Source: an uncultured Clostridia bacterium
GTDB lineage: Bacteria; Bacillota_A; Clostridia; TANB77; CAG-508
Assembly: GCA_947594095.1 (NCBI GenBank)
Contig: CANQEA010000050.1
Span: 1-9,249, forward strand
Length of the DNA stretch: 9,249 nt
Direction of reading: 5' to 3'
The notes under the pieces are model-generated. The model ran no database searches. It was not told where the DNA came from and saw only the letters and a program-made list of their open reading frames with translations. A program made the position numbers and the translations under genes. Positions 1 to 5,945 of this stretch are shown here, in pieces. Position 1 is the first letter of the stretch. Each line of letters starts with the position of its first letter.

Positions 1-483
1 CTATTAGGTTTAAGTATAGACAGTAATAGTTCACATTTAGCATGGGTATATGACATTTACTGTAAAACTGGAATAAAGATCTCTTTTCCAATTATAGCAG
101 ACAGAAGCGGAAAAATTGCGAGAACATATGGAATGGTATCAAATGACGTAAGCAATACTAAAACAGTAAGAAATGTATTTATAATAGATGACAAAGGTTT
201 TATTAGAACAATTTTAGTTTATCCATTAGAAATTGGACGTTTTATACCAGAAATAATTAGAATAGTGCAAGCACTTCAAATGGCAGACTGTTCGAATGGT
301 CTTACTGCTGCAAATTGGATGCCAGGTCAACCAGTAATTGTACCTATTCCAAAAACATATGCAGAACTAGAACAAAGAAATGCAGAAATTCAAAAAAATA
401 AAAATGGAATTAGTTGGTATTTAAGCTTTAAAGAACCACCAGAAAAATGTATTAAAGAAAATGAAAATAAAAAATTGGAATAA
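1..483 (+). CDS. Peroxiredoxin, Prx6 (1-Cys-like) subfamily, 3' part only
   Basis: This thiol peroxidase reduces hydrogen peroxide and organic peroxides. The gene enters from the left edge in frame 1; 160 residues and a TAA stop are visible. The visible part covers the second half of the thioredoxin fold and the C-terminal extension typical of Prx6-type enzymes. Landmarks are GLSIDSNSSHLAW near the start, FPIIADRSG, the TVRNVF segment whose Arg (codon at 169-171) corresponds to the conserved active-site Arg of the family, YPLEIGRFIPEI and NWMPGQPVIVP. The peroxidatic Cys motif lies upstream of the window and was not seen. The ATG at 133 is internal (GMVSN), not the start. A Cys in MADCSNG and another near the C-terminus (EKCIKE) could act in resolution, but this is inference. 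The product is probably cytosolic and involved in oxidative-stress defence of an anaerobe. Confidence 0.93.
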   Translation, partial: LLGLSIDSNSSHLAWVYDIYCKTGIKISFPIIADRSGKIARTYGMVSNDVSNTKTVRNVFIIDDKGFIRTILVYPLEIGRFIPEIIRIVQALQMADCSNGLTAANWMPGQPVIVPIPKTYAELEQRNAEIQKNKNGISWYLSFKEPPEKCIKENENKKLE

Positions 484-551
484 AAATTATTCCAATACAA
501 CAAAATAATTCTCTAAAATAAAAAGTTATTTCGATACAACGAAATAACTTT
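474..551 (+). repeat. Cluster of three hairpins, two of them diverged copies of one another
   Basis: A 10-bp hairpin with a 3-nt loop (474-496) spans the peroxiredoxin stop codon. Overlapping it, 483-512 and 522-551 align as two diverged copies of a 30-nt unit sharing the central AATACAAC-like core. In the first copy 486 and 509 form an A-T pair; the matching positions in the second copy (525 and 548) form G-C, so the change is compensatory. The first copy keeps about 7 paired bases next to mismatches; the second has a perfect 12-bp stem. The first copy and the stop-codon hairpin cannot form together. Confidence 0.6.
522..551 (+). terminator. Hairpin, probable transcription end of the peroxiredoxin unit
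   Basis: A perfect 12-bp stem (522-533 with 540-551) encloses a 6-nt loop. It lies 40 nt past the peroxiredoxin stop and just before the promoter of the next gene, which suits a terminator. The following sequence is AT-rich but lacks a clean U-tract, so efficiency is uncertain. The T-rich flank is better on the opposite strand. Confidence 0.45.
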
Positions 552-577
552 ACAAATTTAAAAATTTATGTTAAAAT
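549..577 (+). promoter_or_regulatory. Sigma-A promoter for the AAA_14/DUF4143 ATPase gene
   Basis: A TTTACA -35 (549-554) and a TAAAAT -10 (572-577) are separated by 17 bp, with an extended TGn element (569-571). The predicted start near 584 leaves a leader of only about 15 nt, with the ribosome binding site almost at the 5' end. The -35 overlaps the right arm of the preceding hairpin. Confidence 0.65.
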
Positions 578-598
578 ATATTAGAGGTGAATTGTTGT

Positions 599-1801
599 AT
601 GTTAATTAGAGAAAAATATTTAAGAGAAATAAGAGATTTCTATGATGAAACATCTTTAATAAAAATAATATATGGTTTAAGAAGAAGTGGTAAATCAGTA
701 ATTCTAACTCAAATAATAGATGAAATAAGAAAAAATAATATTAATGACGAACATATTATTTATATTAACTTTGAATCATTAGACTATAGTTTTATAAAAA
801 ATGCAAAAGATTTAAATGATTATATAAAAAGTTTAGTAAGAGATAAAAATAAATACTATGTTTTTCTTGATGAGGTCCAAAAAGTAGATGACTTTGAAAA
901 GGGAATTAATTCACTAAGAATAACAAATCAGTTTAGTATTTTTATAACAGGCTCTAACAGTAAAATGACTTTTTTAGAACTATCAACAGATTTATCAGGA
1001 AGATACGTGAGTTTTAGAGTTTTACCGCTTACTTTTAAAGAGGTAGTAGAATTAACCAATACTAAAGAAAAAGATTATGAAAATCTATTGTTTGATATAT
1101 TTGAATGGGGAAGTCTACCACAAAGATTTTCTTTTAACAATGATAGGGCAAAACTTAATTATATATCAGATGTATATGATTCAATTTTGTTAAAGGATGT
1201 AGTTGAAAGATTAAACATAAAAGATATAACATCATTTAATAAAATATTACAATATGTATTAGAAACAGAAGGAAAAGAATTTTCTGCAAACAATATACGT
1301 AATTATTTAAAAAAAGAGAATCATGAAATTTCAACAGATACATTATATGCATATCTAGAAGCATTATGTTCTACTTTTATTATGAATAAAGTCCATAGAT
1401 ATGATGTTCAGGGTAAAAGCATTTTAAAAACATTAAATAAATACTATGCTTCTGATTTAGGTGTTAAAAAAATAAAAACAAATAATAAAGAAATAAATTA
1501 TTCAATAGCATTAGAAAGCACAGTTTATAATGAGCTCCTTGCAAAAGGATATGAAGTTTATATTGGAAAAACAAAAAAAGGTGAAGTAGATTTTGTAGCA
1601 ACAAAAAATAAAGACTTTAAGTATATTCAAGTTTGTTACAAATTAGCATCAGAAGAAACAATAGAAAGAGAATTTGGAGCATATAAAGGAATAACTGATG
1701 CATATCCAAAATATGTTATATCTTTAGATAAAGAAGATTATTCAAGAGATGGAATTAAACATATTAATATATTTGATTTTTTGATGAATGAAGATTTTTA
1801 A
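599..1801 (+). CDS. ATP-binding protein, AAA_14 ATPase plus DUF4143 domain
   Basis: The protein is about 400 residues. Residues 26-33 form a Walker A (GLRRSGKS) and residues 87-94 a Walker B strand ending LDEVQ. Sensor-like FITGSNS and LSGRY (likely arginine finger) follow, then the LPLTFKE segment typical of AAA_14 proteins. The C-terminal DUF4143 part ends in a nuclease-like fold motif (GEVDFV at about 328-333, then YIQVCY at about 342-347). The usual Lys of a PD-(D/E)XK site appears replaced, so nuclease activity is doubtful. This family is common in anaerobes and archaea, often in strain-variable positions, and its function is not established. The start was set at ATG 599 because AGAGGTG (583-589) lies 9 nt upstream; an in-frame GTG at 587 is part of that ribosome binding site. 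The gene is flanked by unrelated genes and has its own promoter, suggesting an accessory insertion. Confidence 0.92.
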   Translation: MLIREKYLREIRDFYDETSLIKIIYGLRRSGKSVILTQIIDEIRKNNINDEHIIYINFESLDYSFIKNAKDLNDYIKSLVRDKNKYYVFLDEVQKVDDFEKGINSLRITNQFSIFITGSNSKMTFLELSTDLSGRYVSFRVLPLTFKEVVELTNTKEKDYENLLFDIFEWGSLPQRFSFNNDRAKLNYISDVYDSILLKDVVERLNIKDITSFNKILQYVLETEGKEFSANNIRNYLKKENHEISTDTLYAYLEALCSTFIMNKVHRYDVQGKSILKTLNKYYASDLGVKKIKTNNKEINYSIALESTVYNELLAKGYEVYIGKTKKGEVDFVATKNKDFKYIQVCYKLASEETIEREFGAYKGITDAYPKYVISLDKEDYSRDGIKHINIFDFLMNEDF

Positions 1802-1847
1802 ATTTTAGAATAAAAAAAATATATTAGCCCATAATAAATATAAGATA

Positions 1848-1871
1848 ATTGTTAAAAATAATTTTAACAAT
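1848..1871 (+). promoter_or_regulatory. Hairpin just upstream of the DUF1540 ribosome binding site
   Basis: A perfect 10-bp stem (1848-1857 with 1862-1871) with a 4-nt loop ends 3 nt before the GGAAAGGG ribosome binding site. No U-tract follows, so it is not an obvious terminator. It may stabilise a processed 5' end or modulate translation; this is inference. Confidence 0.4.
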
Positions 1872-1891
1872 AATGGAAAGGGTTGATATTA

Positions 1892-2059
1892 ATGGAAAAA
1901 AATCAAAAAATTAATTGTACAGTATCTAGTTGTGAATACAACAATCATGAAAAATGCCAATGTATGTTAGAAGCAATTGAAGTTGCACCAATGGAAAATG
2001 TTAAAACAATGAAAGCAGATGAATCAATGTGTGCAAGTTACAGATATGAAAATGACTAA
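1892..2059 (+). CDS. Small Cys-rich DUF1540 protein
   Basis: This 55-residue protein starts at ATG 1892, 9 nt after GGAAAGGG (1875-1882), and ends at TAA 2057-2059. Cysteines fall at residues 9, 14, 22, 24 and 47 in the arrangement of DUF1540: an N-terminal INCTVSSCEYN segment, then C-x-C, then a lone Cys near the C-terminus within CASYRY. The four-Cys pattern suggests a small metal-binding (zinc or iron) fold. Such proteins are frequent in Clostridia and have no assigned role. No signal peptide or membrane segment is present. No convincing promoter was found in the 90 nt after the ATPase gene and no terminator separates the two, so they may be cotranscribed. A strong hairpin terminator follows. 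The family call rests on the Cys spacing and length. Confidence 0.82.
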   Translation: MEKNQKINCTVSSCEYNNHEKCQCMLEAIEVAPMENVKTMKADESMCASYRYEND

Positions 2060-2096
2060 ATATTGAAGTTCTTAAAGTTTGAAATTTATATTATAT

Positions 2097-2130
2097 ACAA
2101 AAGTCTCCCAAAAAGATGGGGGACTTTTGT
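2097..2130 (+). terminator. Rho-independent terminator after the DUF1540 gene
   Basis: A 13-bp stem with one G-U pair (2097-2109 with 2118-2130) and an 8-nt loop is followed by T-rich sequence including TTTTT at 2142-2146. The CCC/GGG core is unusually GC-rich for this window. Confidence 0.75.
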
Positions 2131-2165
2131 AGTTTATGTCATTTTTATTCTATAAAGTTATAGAA

Positions 2166-2194
2166 CTGTCGAAAATATATGATTATTGCGATGA
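2166..2194 (+). promoter_or_regulatory. Spo0A-like box and companion TGCGATGA box upstream of spoVS
   Basis: CTGTCGAA (2166-2173) matches the Spo0A box TTGTCGAA at 7 of 8 positions. A second box, TGCGATGA (2187-2194), starts 20 bp after the TGTCGAA core, about two helical turns, and lies 27 bp before the spoVS -35. The same pair, with the same distance to the -35, occurs at 7378-7395. Spo0A control is inferred, not shown. Confidence 0.4.
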
Positions 2195-2221
2195 CTTTTC
2201 GTAAAATTTCATAAAAAACTA

Positions 2222-2250
2222 TTTACAAATATTTCCATACGTTGTAAAAT
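2222..2250 (+). promoter_or_regulatory. Sigma-A-type promoter for spoVS
   Basis: TTTACA (2222-2227) and TAAAAT (2245-2250) are separated by 17 bp, giving a start near 2257 and a leader of about 44 nt. In Bacillus subtilis spoVS is transcribed by sigma-H; no good sigma-H element was seen here. Confidence 0.6.
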
Positions 2251-2300
2251 TAGTCCATAAAAGTTGCAACAAAATAAAAAATTATAGGAGGCAAAAGAAA

Positions 2301-2564
2301 ATGGAAGTTTTAAAAATTTCATCAAAATCAAATCCTAATTCAGTGGCAGGTGCAATTGCTGGATTAGTAAAAGAATCAAACAAGGCAGAAATGCAAGCAA
2401 TAGGAGCAGGAGCATTAAATCAGGCAGTAAAGGCAGTGGCAATAGCGAGAGGCTTTGTTGCCCCAGCAGGTGTAGACTTAGTTTGTATACCAGCATTTGC
2501 AGAGGTCGAAGTAGAAGGTGAAGACAGAACTGGTATAAAACTAATAGTTGAGTCAAGAACATAA
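2301..2564 (+). CDS. spoVS: Stage V sporulation protein S
   Basis: This 87-residue protein matches SpoVS over its whole length and is the usual size (86 residues in B. subtilis). Recognisable blocks are LKISSKSNPNSVAGAIAG, QAIGAGALNQAVKAVAIARG and an acidic FAEVEVEGEDRTGIKL C-terminal part. SpoVS is a small Alba-like cytosolic protein thought to bind nucleic acid; in B. subtilis its loss blocks sporulation at stage V and affects septation and coat assembly. The start ATG is 10 nt after AGGAGG (2285-2290). The gene is monocistronic here, bounded by its own promoter and a strong terminator. It lies about 630 bp upstream of the spoIIA operon with the candidate small RNA between them. Confidence 0.97.
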   Translation: MEVLKISSKSNPNSVAGAIAGLVKESNKAEMQAIGAGALNQAVKAVAIARGFVAPAGVDLVCIPAFAEVEVEGEDRTGIKLIVESRT

Positions 2565-2595
2565 AGGAAAATTCGATAATTTTAATATTAGAACT

Positions 2596-2641
2596 TAAGA
2601 ATTTTTAGATGAATCTATCATTTAAAAATTCTTATTTTTTT
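2596..2641 (+). terminator. Rho-independent terminator of spoVS
   Basis: A stem of about 16 bp with one G-U pair (2596-2611 with 2619-2634) and a 7-nt loop is followed directly by seven T residues (2635-2641). Confidence 0.9.
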
Positions 2642-2681
2642 CATATAGCGACAAGTTATGACATATTTTGCTATAAAAAAG

Positions 2682-2690
2682 TGCTATAAT
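2682..2690 (+). promoter_or_regulatory. Extended -10 promoter of the candidate small RNA
   Basis: TGCTATAAT combines a TGn extension with a perfect -10 hexamer. No good -35 stands at 16-18 bp; an ATGACA (2658-2663) is too far. A start at about 2697-2698 would coincide with the base of the terminal stem of the predicted RNA. A weak Spo0A-like box (TTGTCGCT on the minus strand, 2647-2654, 6 of 8) lies upstream. Confidence 0.55.
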
Positions 2691-2696
2691 AATTAT

Positions 2697-3043
2697 AGAG
2701 TTACCTTTTTAGTCTTAACACAATAAGCAAGGAGGTGAAAAAATAATTTAAAGTTTAATCTTATAATTAATAACTTTTAAAATCATATTATAAAAAATTT
2801 TTTTATTCTAAATTTTTGTCAGTAGCAGTTTGGTTTTACTAGAATGATTTTTAATATAGAGTAGGAAATACTTAAAAATCAAAATAGTAAACAAATTTGA
2901 TTCAAATTAATTTTTATCTATGATTTTCAAGCTTATATTAAATCCTACTCTTGTTATATCTTATAAAAAACAGGTAACTTAATATCAAATATTGATATAT
3001 TGATAGGGGTTTTGTAAATAAGTAAATACTCCTATCTTTTTTT
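2697..3043 (+). ncRNA. Candidate structured small RNA of unassigned family
   Basis: No usable ORF exists between spoVS and spoIIAA on this strand. The segment has an extended -10 promoter and an intrinsic terminator (3002-3043). Its predicted 5' end (about 2698-2706) pairs with 2972-2980 in a 9-bp stem with one G-U, extended by a U-tract (2707-2710) against the A-run 2967-2970. Inside, 2858-2866 pairs with 2943-2951 (nine contiguous pairs including the GAGTAGGA/TCCTACTC core). Further in, 2871-2881 pairs with 2921-2931 with one mismatch, and a small apical hairpin lies at 2894-2908. Closed ends plus a long irregular rod recall 6S RNA in outline, but the length (about 284 nt to the closing stem) and lack of recognised conserved sequence prevent assignment. 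No T-box, RNase P, tmRNA or SRP RNA signatures were seen. A GGAGGTG at 2731-2737 leads only into a 3-codon GTG frame. Confidence 0.5.
3002..3043 (+). terminator. Rho-independent terminator of the candidate small RNA
   Basis: A 9-bp stem with one G-U pair (3002-3010 with 3028-3036) and a 17-nt loop is followed by seven T residues (3037-3043). It insulates the spoIIA operon from upstream transcription. Confidence 0.8.
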
Positions 3044-3069
3044 GTCGACAAGTTTTTTTAGTTCGACAA
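3042..3069 (+). promoter_or_regulatory. Spo0A boxes upstream of the spoIIA operon
   Basis: An exact Spo0A box TTGTCGAA lies on the minus strand at 3062-3069. A palindromic TTGTCGACAA (3042-3051) gives a 7-of-8 box on each strand. The spoIIA operon is a classical Spo0A~P target, so the location fits. The upstream box overlaps the U-tract of the RNA terminator. Confidence 0.65.
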
Positions 3070-3088
3070 AACTTCTTATTTTTCACTC

Positions 3089-3117
3089 TTGGAAAATTCT
3101 GTAAATCGTGTTATTAT
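3089..3117 (+). promoter_or_regulatory. Possible promoter of the spoIIA operon
   Basis: TTGGAA (3089-3094) and TATTAT (3112-3117) are 17 bp apart with a TGn extension (3109-3111), which reads as a sigma-A type element 20 bp after the exact Spo0A box. In B. subtilis this operon uses sigma-H; the best sigma-H-like -35 here (AAAGGACAA, 3131-3139) lacks a clear GAAT -10, so the sigma factor is unsettled. Confidence 0.35.
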
Positions 3118-3198
3118 TGAGCAAGACGAAAAAGGACAAGCTAAATGAAAATACAAATAAAAAATTTGATTAAGACAAGAAAGGAGAAATCTTAAAAT

Positions 3199-3543
3199 AT
3201 GGAATCAAAGTTCTATGAAAAGGACAAGCTACTTGTATTTAAAATAACAGATGAAATTGATGATTTTAGTGTTCAAAAAATAAGAAGGAGGGCTGATTAT
3301 GAAATTGAAAGATATATGCCTAAAAGAGTGGTATTTGATTTTAATAATGTTTCTTTCATGGATAGTGCAGGAATAGGTTTAATTATTGGAAGATACAAAT
3401 TTGCAAATATGTTAGGTGGAAAACTAGAAGTTACAAATTTAACAGACAGTGTAAAAAAAATCTTTGAAATGAGTGGAATTTTAAAATTAATACCAGTCAC
3501 AGATTTGCATTTAGAAAACCAAAAAGTAAAACTTGCTAAATAA
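3199..3543 (+). CDS. spoIIAA: Anti-anti-sigma factor SpoIIAA
   Basis: This 114-residue STAS-domain protein (117 in B. subtilis) releases sigma-F from the anti-sigma factor SpoIIAB in the forespore. The phosphorylatable serine is Ser56 in FMDSAGIG, equivalent to Ser58 of B. subtilis; SpoIIAB phosphorylates it and SpoIIE dephosphorylates it. The [18 protein letters not shown] and [10 protein letters not shown] blocks are typical. ATG 3199 follows AAGGAG (3181-3186) with a rather long 12-nt gap. It is the first gene of the spoIIAA-spoIIAB-sigF operon, 25 nt ahead of spoIIAB. Control by Spo0A is suggested by boxes at 3042-3069. Confidence 0.96.
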   Translation: MESKFYEKDKLLVFKITDEIDDFSVQKIRRRADYEIERYMPKRVVFDFNNVSFMDSAGIGLIIGRYKFANMLGGKLEVTNLTDSVKKIFEMSGILKLIPVTDLHLENQKVKLAK

Positions 3544-3568
3544 CGTACATGGAAGGAATGATTTTATA

Positions 3569-4039
3569 ATGGAAAATAATTTAAAAAATGAAATGAAATT
3601 AGAGTTTATTAGTAAATCTTGCAATGAATCTTTTGCAAGACTTACTATTGCTGCTTTTGCGTCGCAATTGGATCCGACTATTGAAGAACTTGCTGACATA
3701 AAAACTGCAGTATCAGAAGCAGTAACAAACAGTATAATTCATGCATATGAAAATAAACCAGGAATGGTAAAAATACATTCTTTAATAATTGATAATGAAA
3801 TTATTATTGAAATTATAGACCAGGGTAAAGGAATAGAAAATATTGATTTAGCAAAAGAACCACTTTATACAACAAAACCTAATTTAGAAAGATCAGGAAT
3901 GGGGTTTACTATAATGGAAAGCTTTATGGATGAAGTAGAAGTGGAATCTATTGTTGGGATTGGCACTAAAATAACAATGAAAAAGAAAATAAAATGTCAG
4001 GAAAACAATGAAGAATTAAGCAAAGTTACAAATAATTAG
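3569..4039 (+). CDS. spoIIAB: Anti-sigma F factor SpoIIAB (serine kinase)
   Basis: This 156-residue GHKL-fold kinase binds sigma-F as a dimer and phosphorylates SpoIIAA. The N box is [12 protein letters not shown], with Glu50 and Asn54 as likely catalytic base and Mg-binding residue. The G1 box is EIIDQGKGI with Asp84, and the G2 box is [10 protein letters not shown] around residues 107-116. The start was set at ATG 3569, 11 nt after AAGGA (3553-3557). An in-frame TTG at 3533 would overlap the end of spoIIAA and has no ribosome binding site. Compared with B. subtilis (146 residues) it has an extra, charged C-terminal tail of about ten residues. It sits between its two partners in the operon. 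Confidence 0.96.
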   Translation: MENNLKNEMKLEFISKSCNESFARLTIAAFASQLDPTIEELADIKTAVSEAVTNSIIHAYENKPGMVKIHSLIIDNEIIIEIIDQGKGIENIDLAKEPLYTTKPNLERSGMGFTIMESFMDEVEVESIVGIGTKITMKKKIKCQENNEELSKVTNN

Positions 4040-4093
4040 AAGCAAAAGAATGTATTAATTTATTTGTTCAATCTAAAAGGAATGTGATTTAGA

Positions 4094-4828
4094 ATGTATG
4101 AAAATACAATAGAATCTATACAAAAGGCTCAAAATGGAGATAAAGAAGAACTTGAAAAATTACTCCAAGATAATAATGGTTTAATATGGAGCATTGTAAA
4201 AAGGTTTAGTGGAAGAGGCTATGAAACAGAAGATTTATACCAAATAGGTTGTATGGGATTTGTAAAATCTATACAAAAATTTGATACAAGCTTTGAAGTA
4301 AAACTTTCAACATATGCTGTACCATATATGATAGGAGAAATAAAAAGATTCATAAGAGATGATGGACCTGTAAAAGTTAGTAGAAGTATTAAAGAACTTG
4401 GAATAAAAATAAAAGAAGTACAAAGAGAACACTTAAATAAAAAAGGTGAAGAAGTAGGAATAGAAGAAATTGCAAAAGAGCTGAATGTATCTAAAGAAGA
4501 TATTATACTTGCAATGGAGGCAGAAAATAATGTAGAGTCAATTGAAAGTGCAAGCTATGTTGACCCAAAAGATGGAAAACATATTAATTTATTAGAAAAA
4601 TTATCTACTCAGAAAAATGAGGAAGAAATTATAACAAACAAGATTGCAATAAGGCAACTTTTAAAAGGCTTAGAAAAAAGAGAAAAAGAAGTTATAATGC
4701 TTAGATTTTATAAAGATAAAACACAATCACAAGTTGCAAAAATTTTAGGAATAACACAAGTACAAGTATCTAGAATTGAACGCAAAATATTAAAAAATAT
4801 GAGAATGAAGCTAGAAGTAGAATGTTAA
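4094..4828 (+). CDS. sigF: RNA polymerase sigma-F factor (early forespore)
   Basis: This 244-residue sigma-70 family factor (255 in B. subtilis) directs the first forespore-specific transcription. Region 2 covers about residues 27-97, with YQIGCMGFVKSIQKFD, then FEVKLSTYAVPYMIGEIKRF, which contains the -10 recognition part, and the DDGPVKVSR junction. Region 3 follows to about 180. Region 4 has a helix-turn-helix at about 210-231 (TQSQVAKILGITQVQVSRIE). ATG 4094 is preceded by AAAAGGA (4076-4082). It is last in the spoIIA operon and 54 nt after spoIIAB. spoVA genes, which follow spoIIA in some Bacillus species, are absent; spoIID follows instead. A matching sigma-F promoter lies about 1.1 kb downstream before spoIIQ. 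Confidence 0.96.
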   Translation: MYENTIESIQKAQNGDKEELEKLLQDNNGLIWSIVKRFSGRGYETEDLYQIGCMGFVKSIQKFDTSFEVKLSTYAVPYMIGEIKRFIRDDGPVKVSRSIKELGIKIKEVQREHLNKKGEEVGIEEIAKELNVSKEDIILAMEAENNVESIESASYVDPKDGKHINLLEKLSTQKNEEEIITNKIAIRQLLKGLEKREKEVIMLRFYKDKTQSQVAKILGITQVQVSRIERKILKNMRMKLEVEC

Positions 4829-4898
4829 AAATATAGTTTAAAATAAACAACTGCATCTAGCTTTTATTATATACTTTAAAAATAAGGAGAAACTTTTT

Positions 4899-5906
4899 AT
4901 GAAGAAAACTTTGTTATATTTTATTGGTTTCATTTTTTTGTGCTTTATTTTGCCAGCTATTTTTACTAAAAACAATGTACAGGTAACTGCTCAAACTTCT
5001 AACGATATACAACCACAGGAAGAACAAAAACAAATAGAAAATTATGATTATCAAAAATACGGAACTGTAAAACTTTTACATAGTAAGACAGGCGAAGTAG
5101 AAGAAGTAGCACTAGATAATTATTTAACAAATGTTGTATCAGCAGAAATGTCAGCTAGTTATGAATATGAAGCATTAAAGGCACAAGCAATAGTTGCAAG
5201 AACATATACAATATATAAAATAAATAACAAAAAACATGAAAATGCAGATATATGTGATGACTCAAATTGTTGTCAAGCATGGGTATCAAAAGAGGATAGA
5301 TTTGCTAGATGGAACGAGCAAGAAAGAGAAAGTAATTGGCAAAAGATTGAAGATTGCGTTAAAGAAACAGGAGGTAAAATTATAACATATGATAACCAAC
5401 CAATAAATGCATTTTTCCATGCAAATAGTGGAGGGACAACAGAGATTCCAGTAAATGTTTGGGGTGGCTCAGGATATCCATATCTACAAGTGGTTGAAAC
5501 ATCCGGAGAAGAAGGCTATTCACAATATAGTTCAGAAGTCACACTATCTAATGATGAATTAATTAATAAACTAAAAGAGAAATATTCTGATATTGCTATT
5601 GATTTTAATGATTCTGAAAGTATAAAGATTTTAGAATATACAGATAGTAATAGAGTAAAAACGATAAAATTTGGGAATCATAATATCTCTGGAGTTGAGA
5701 CAAGAACACTACTTGGATTAAAATCTACTAATTTTGAATTAGAAAAAAAAGATGGAAATATTATTTTTAAAGTAAAAGGTTATGGACATGGTGTTGGTAT
5801 GAGTCAAACAGGAGCAGATAGTATGGCAAAACAGGGAAGCTCGGCAGAAGATATAATACATCACTTTTATACTAATGTAGAAATAAAAGATATAAACTCA
5901 TTATAA
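4899..5906 (+). CDS. spoIID: Stage II sporulation protein D, engulfment lytic transglycosylase
   Basis: SpoIID cleaves denuded glycan strands in the septum, working with SpoIIP and SpoIIM to drive engulfment. The 335-residue protein (343 in B. subtilis) has an N-terminal membrane anchor (about residues 4-23) and a short charged linker. Its catalytic domain has Glu83 in NVVSAEMSASYEYEALKAQA, aligning with the essential Glu88 of B. subtilis. His113, Cys119 and Cys125 are spaced exactly as the zinc ligands reported for Clostridioides difficile SpoIID. AFFHANSGGTTE and GYGHGVGMSQTGAD are conserved late motifs. ATG 4899 has AAGGAG (4884-4889) 9 nt upstream. In other species spoIID is transcribed by sigma-E in the mother cell; no clear sigma-E promoter was found in the 70-nt gap after sigF. 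Confidence 0.95.
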   Translation: MKKTLLYFIGFIFLCFILPAIFTKNNVQVTAQTSNDIQPQEEQKQIENYDYQKYGTVKLLHSKTGEVEEVALDNYLTNVVSAEMSASYEYEALKAQAIVARTYTIYKINNKKHENADICDDSNCCQAWVSKEDRFARWNEQERESNWQKIEDCVKETGGKIITYDNQPINAFFHANSGGTTEIPVNVWGGSGYPYLQVVETSGEEGYSQYSSEVTLSNDELINKLKEKYSDIAIDFNDSESIKILEYTDSNRVKTIKFGNHNISGVETRTLLGLKSTNFELEKKDGNIIFKVKGYGHGVGMSQTGADSMAKQGSSAEDIIHHFYTNVEIKDINSL

Positions 5907-5916
5907 AATTTTTATT

Positions 5917-5945
5917 GTATATTCTTCTAAAAATGGGAAATACTT
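5917..5945 (+). promoter_or_regulatory. Sigma-F promoter of spoIIQ
   Basis: GTATA (5917-5921) fits the sigma-F -35 consensus GYWTA. GGAAATACTT (5936-5945) fits every defined position of the -10 consensus GGNRANANTW, with a 14-bp spacer. The start would be near 5951. spoIIQ is a known sigma-F target in other species, so motif and context agree. Confidence 0.75.

Noticed and set aside
2335..2562. 75-residue minus-strand frame inside spoVS, Leu-rich
   Set aside because: It is the complement of a clear SpoVS gene, has no ribosome binding site, and its Leu-rich composition is what antisense of such codons gives.
3533..3568. TTG 3533 as the start of spoIIAB
   Set aside because: It overlaps the end of spoIIAA, lacks a ribosome binding site, and adds residues not expected before the conserved N-terminus; ATG 3569 has AAGGA at a suitable distance.
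4808..4863. AAGCTAGA/TCTAGCTT inverted repeat over the sigF stop with an inner 5-bp hairpin, as a sigF terminator
   Set aside because: The 40-nt loop and interrupted T-rich tail make it a poor terminator; not counted as a feature.
4868..4875. TATATACT as a sigma-E -10 for spoIID
   Set aside because: Both diagnostic C positions are missing and no sigma-E -35 is found at 13-15 bp upstream.
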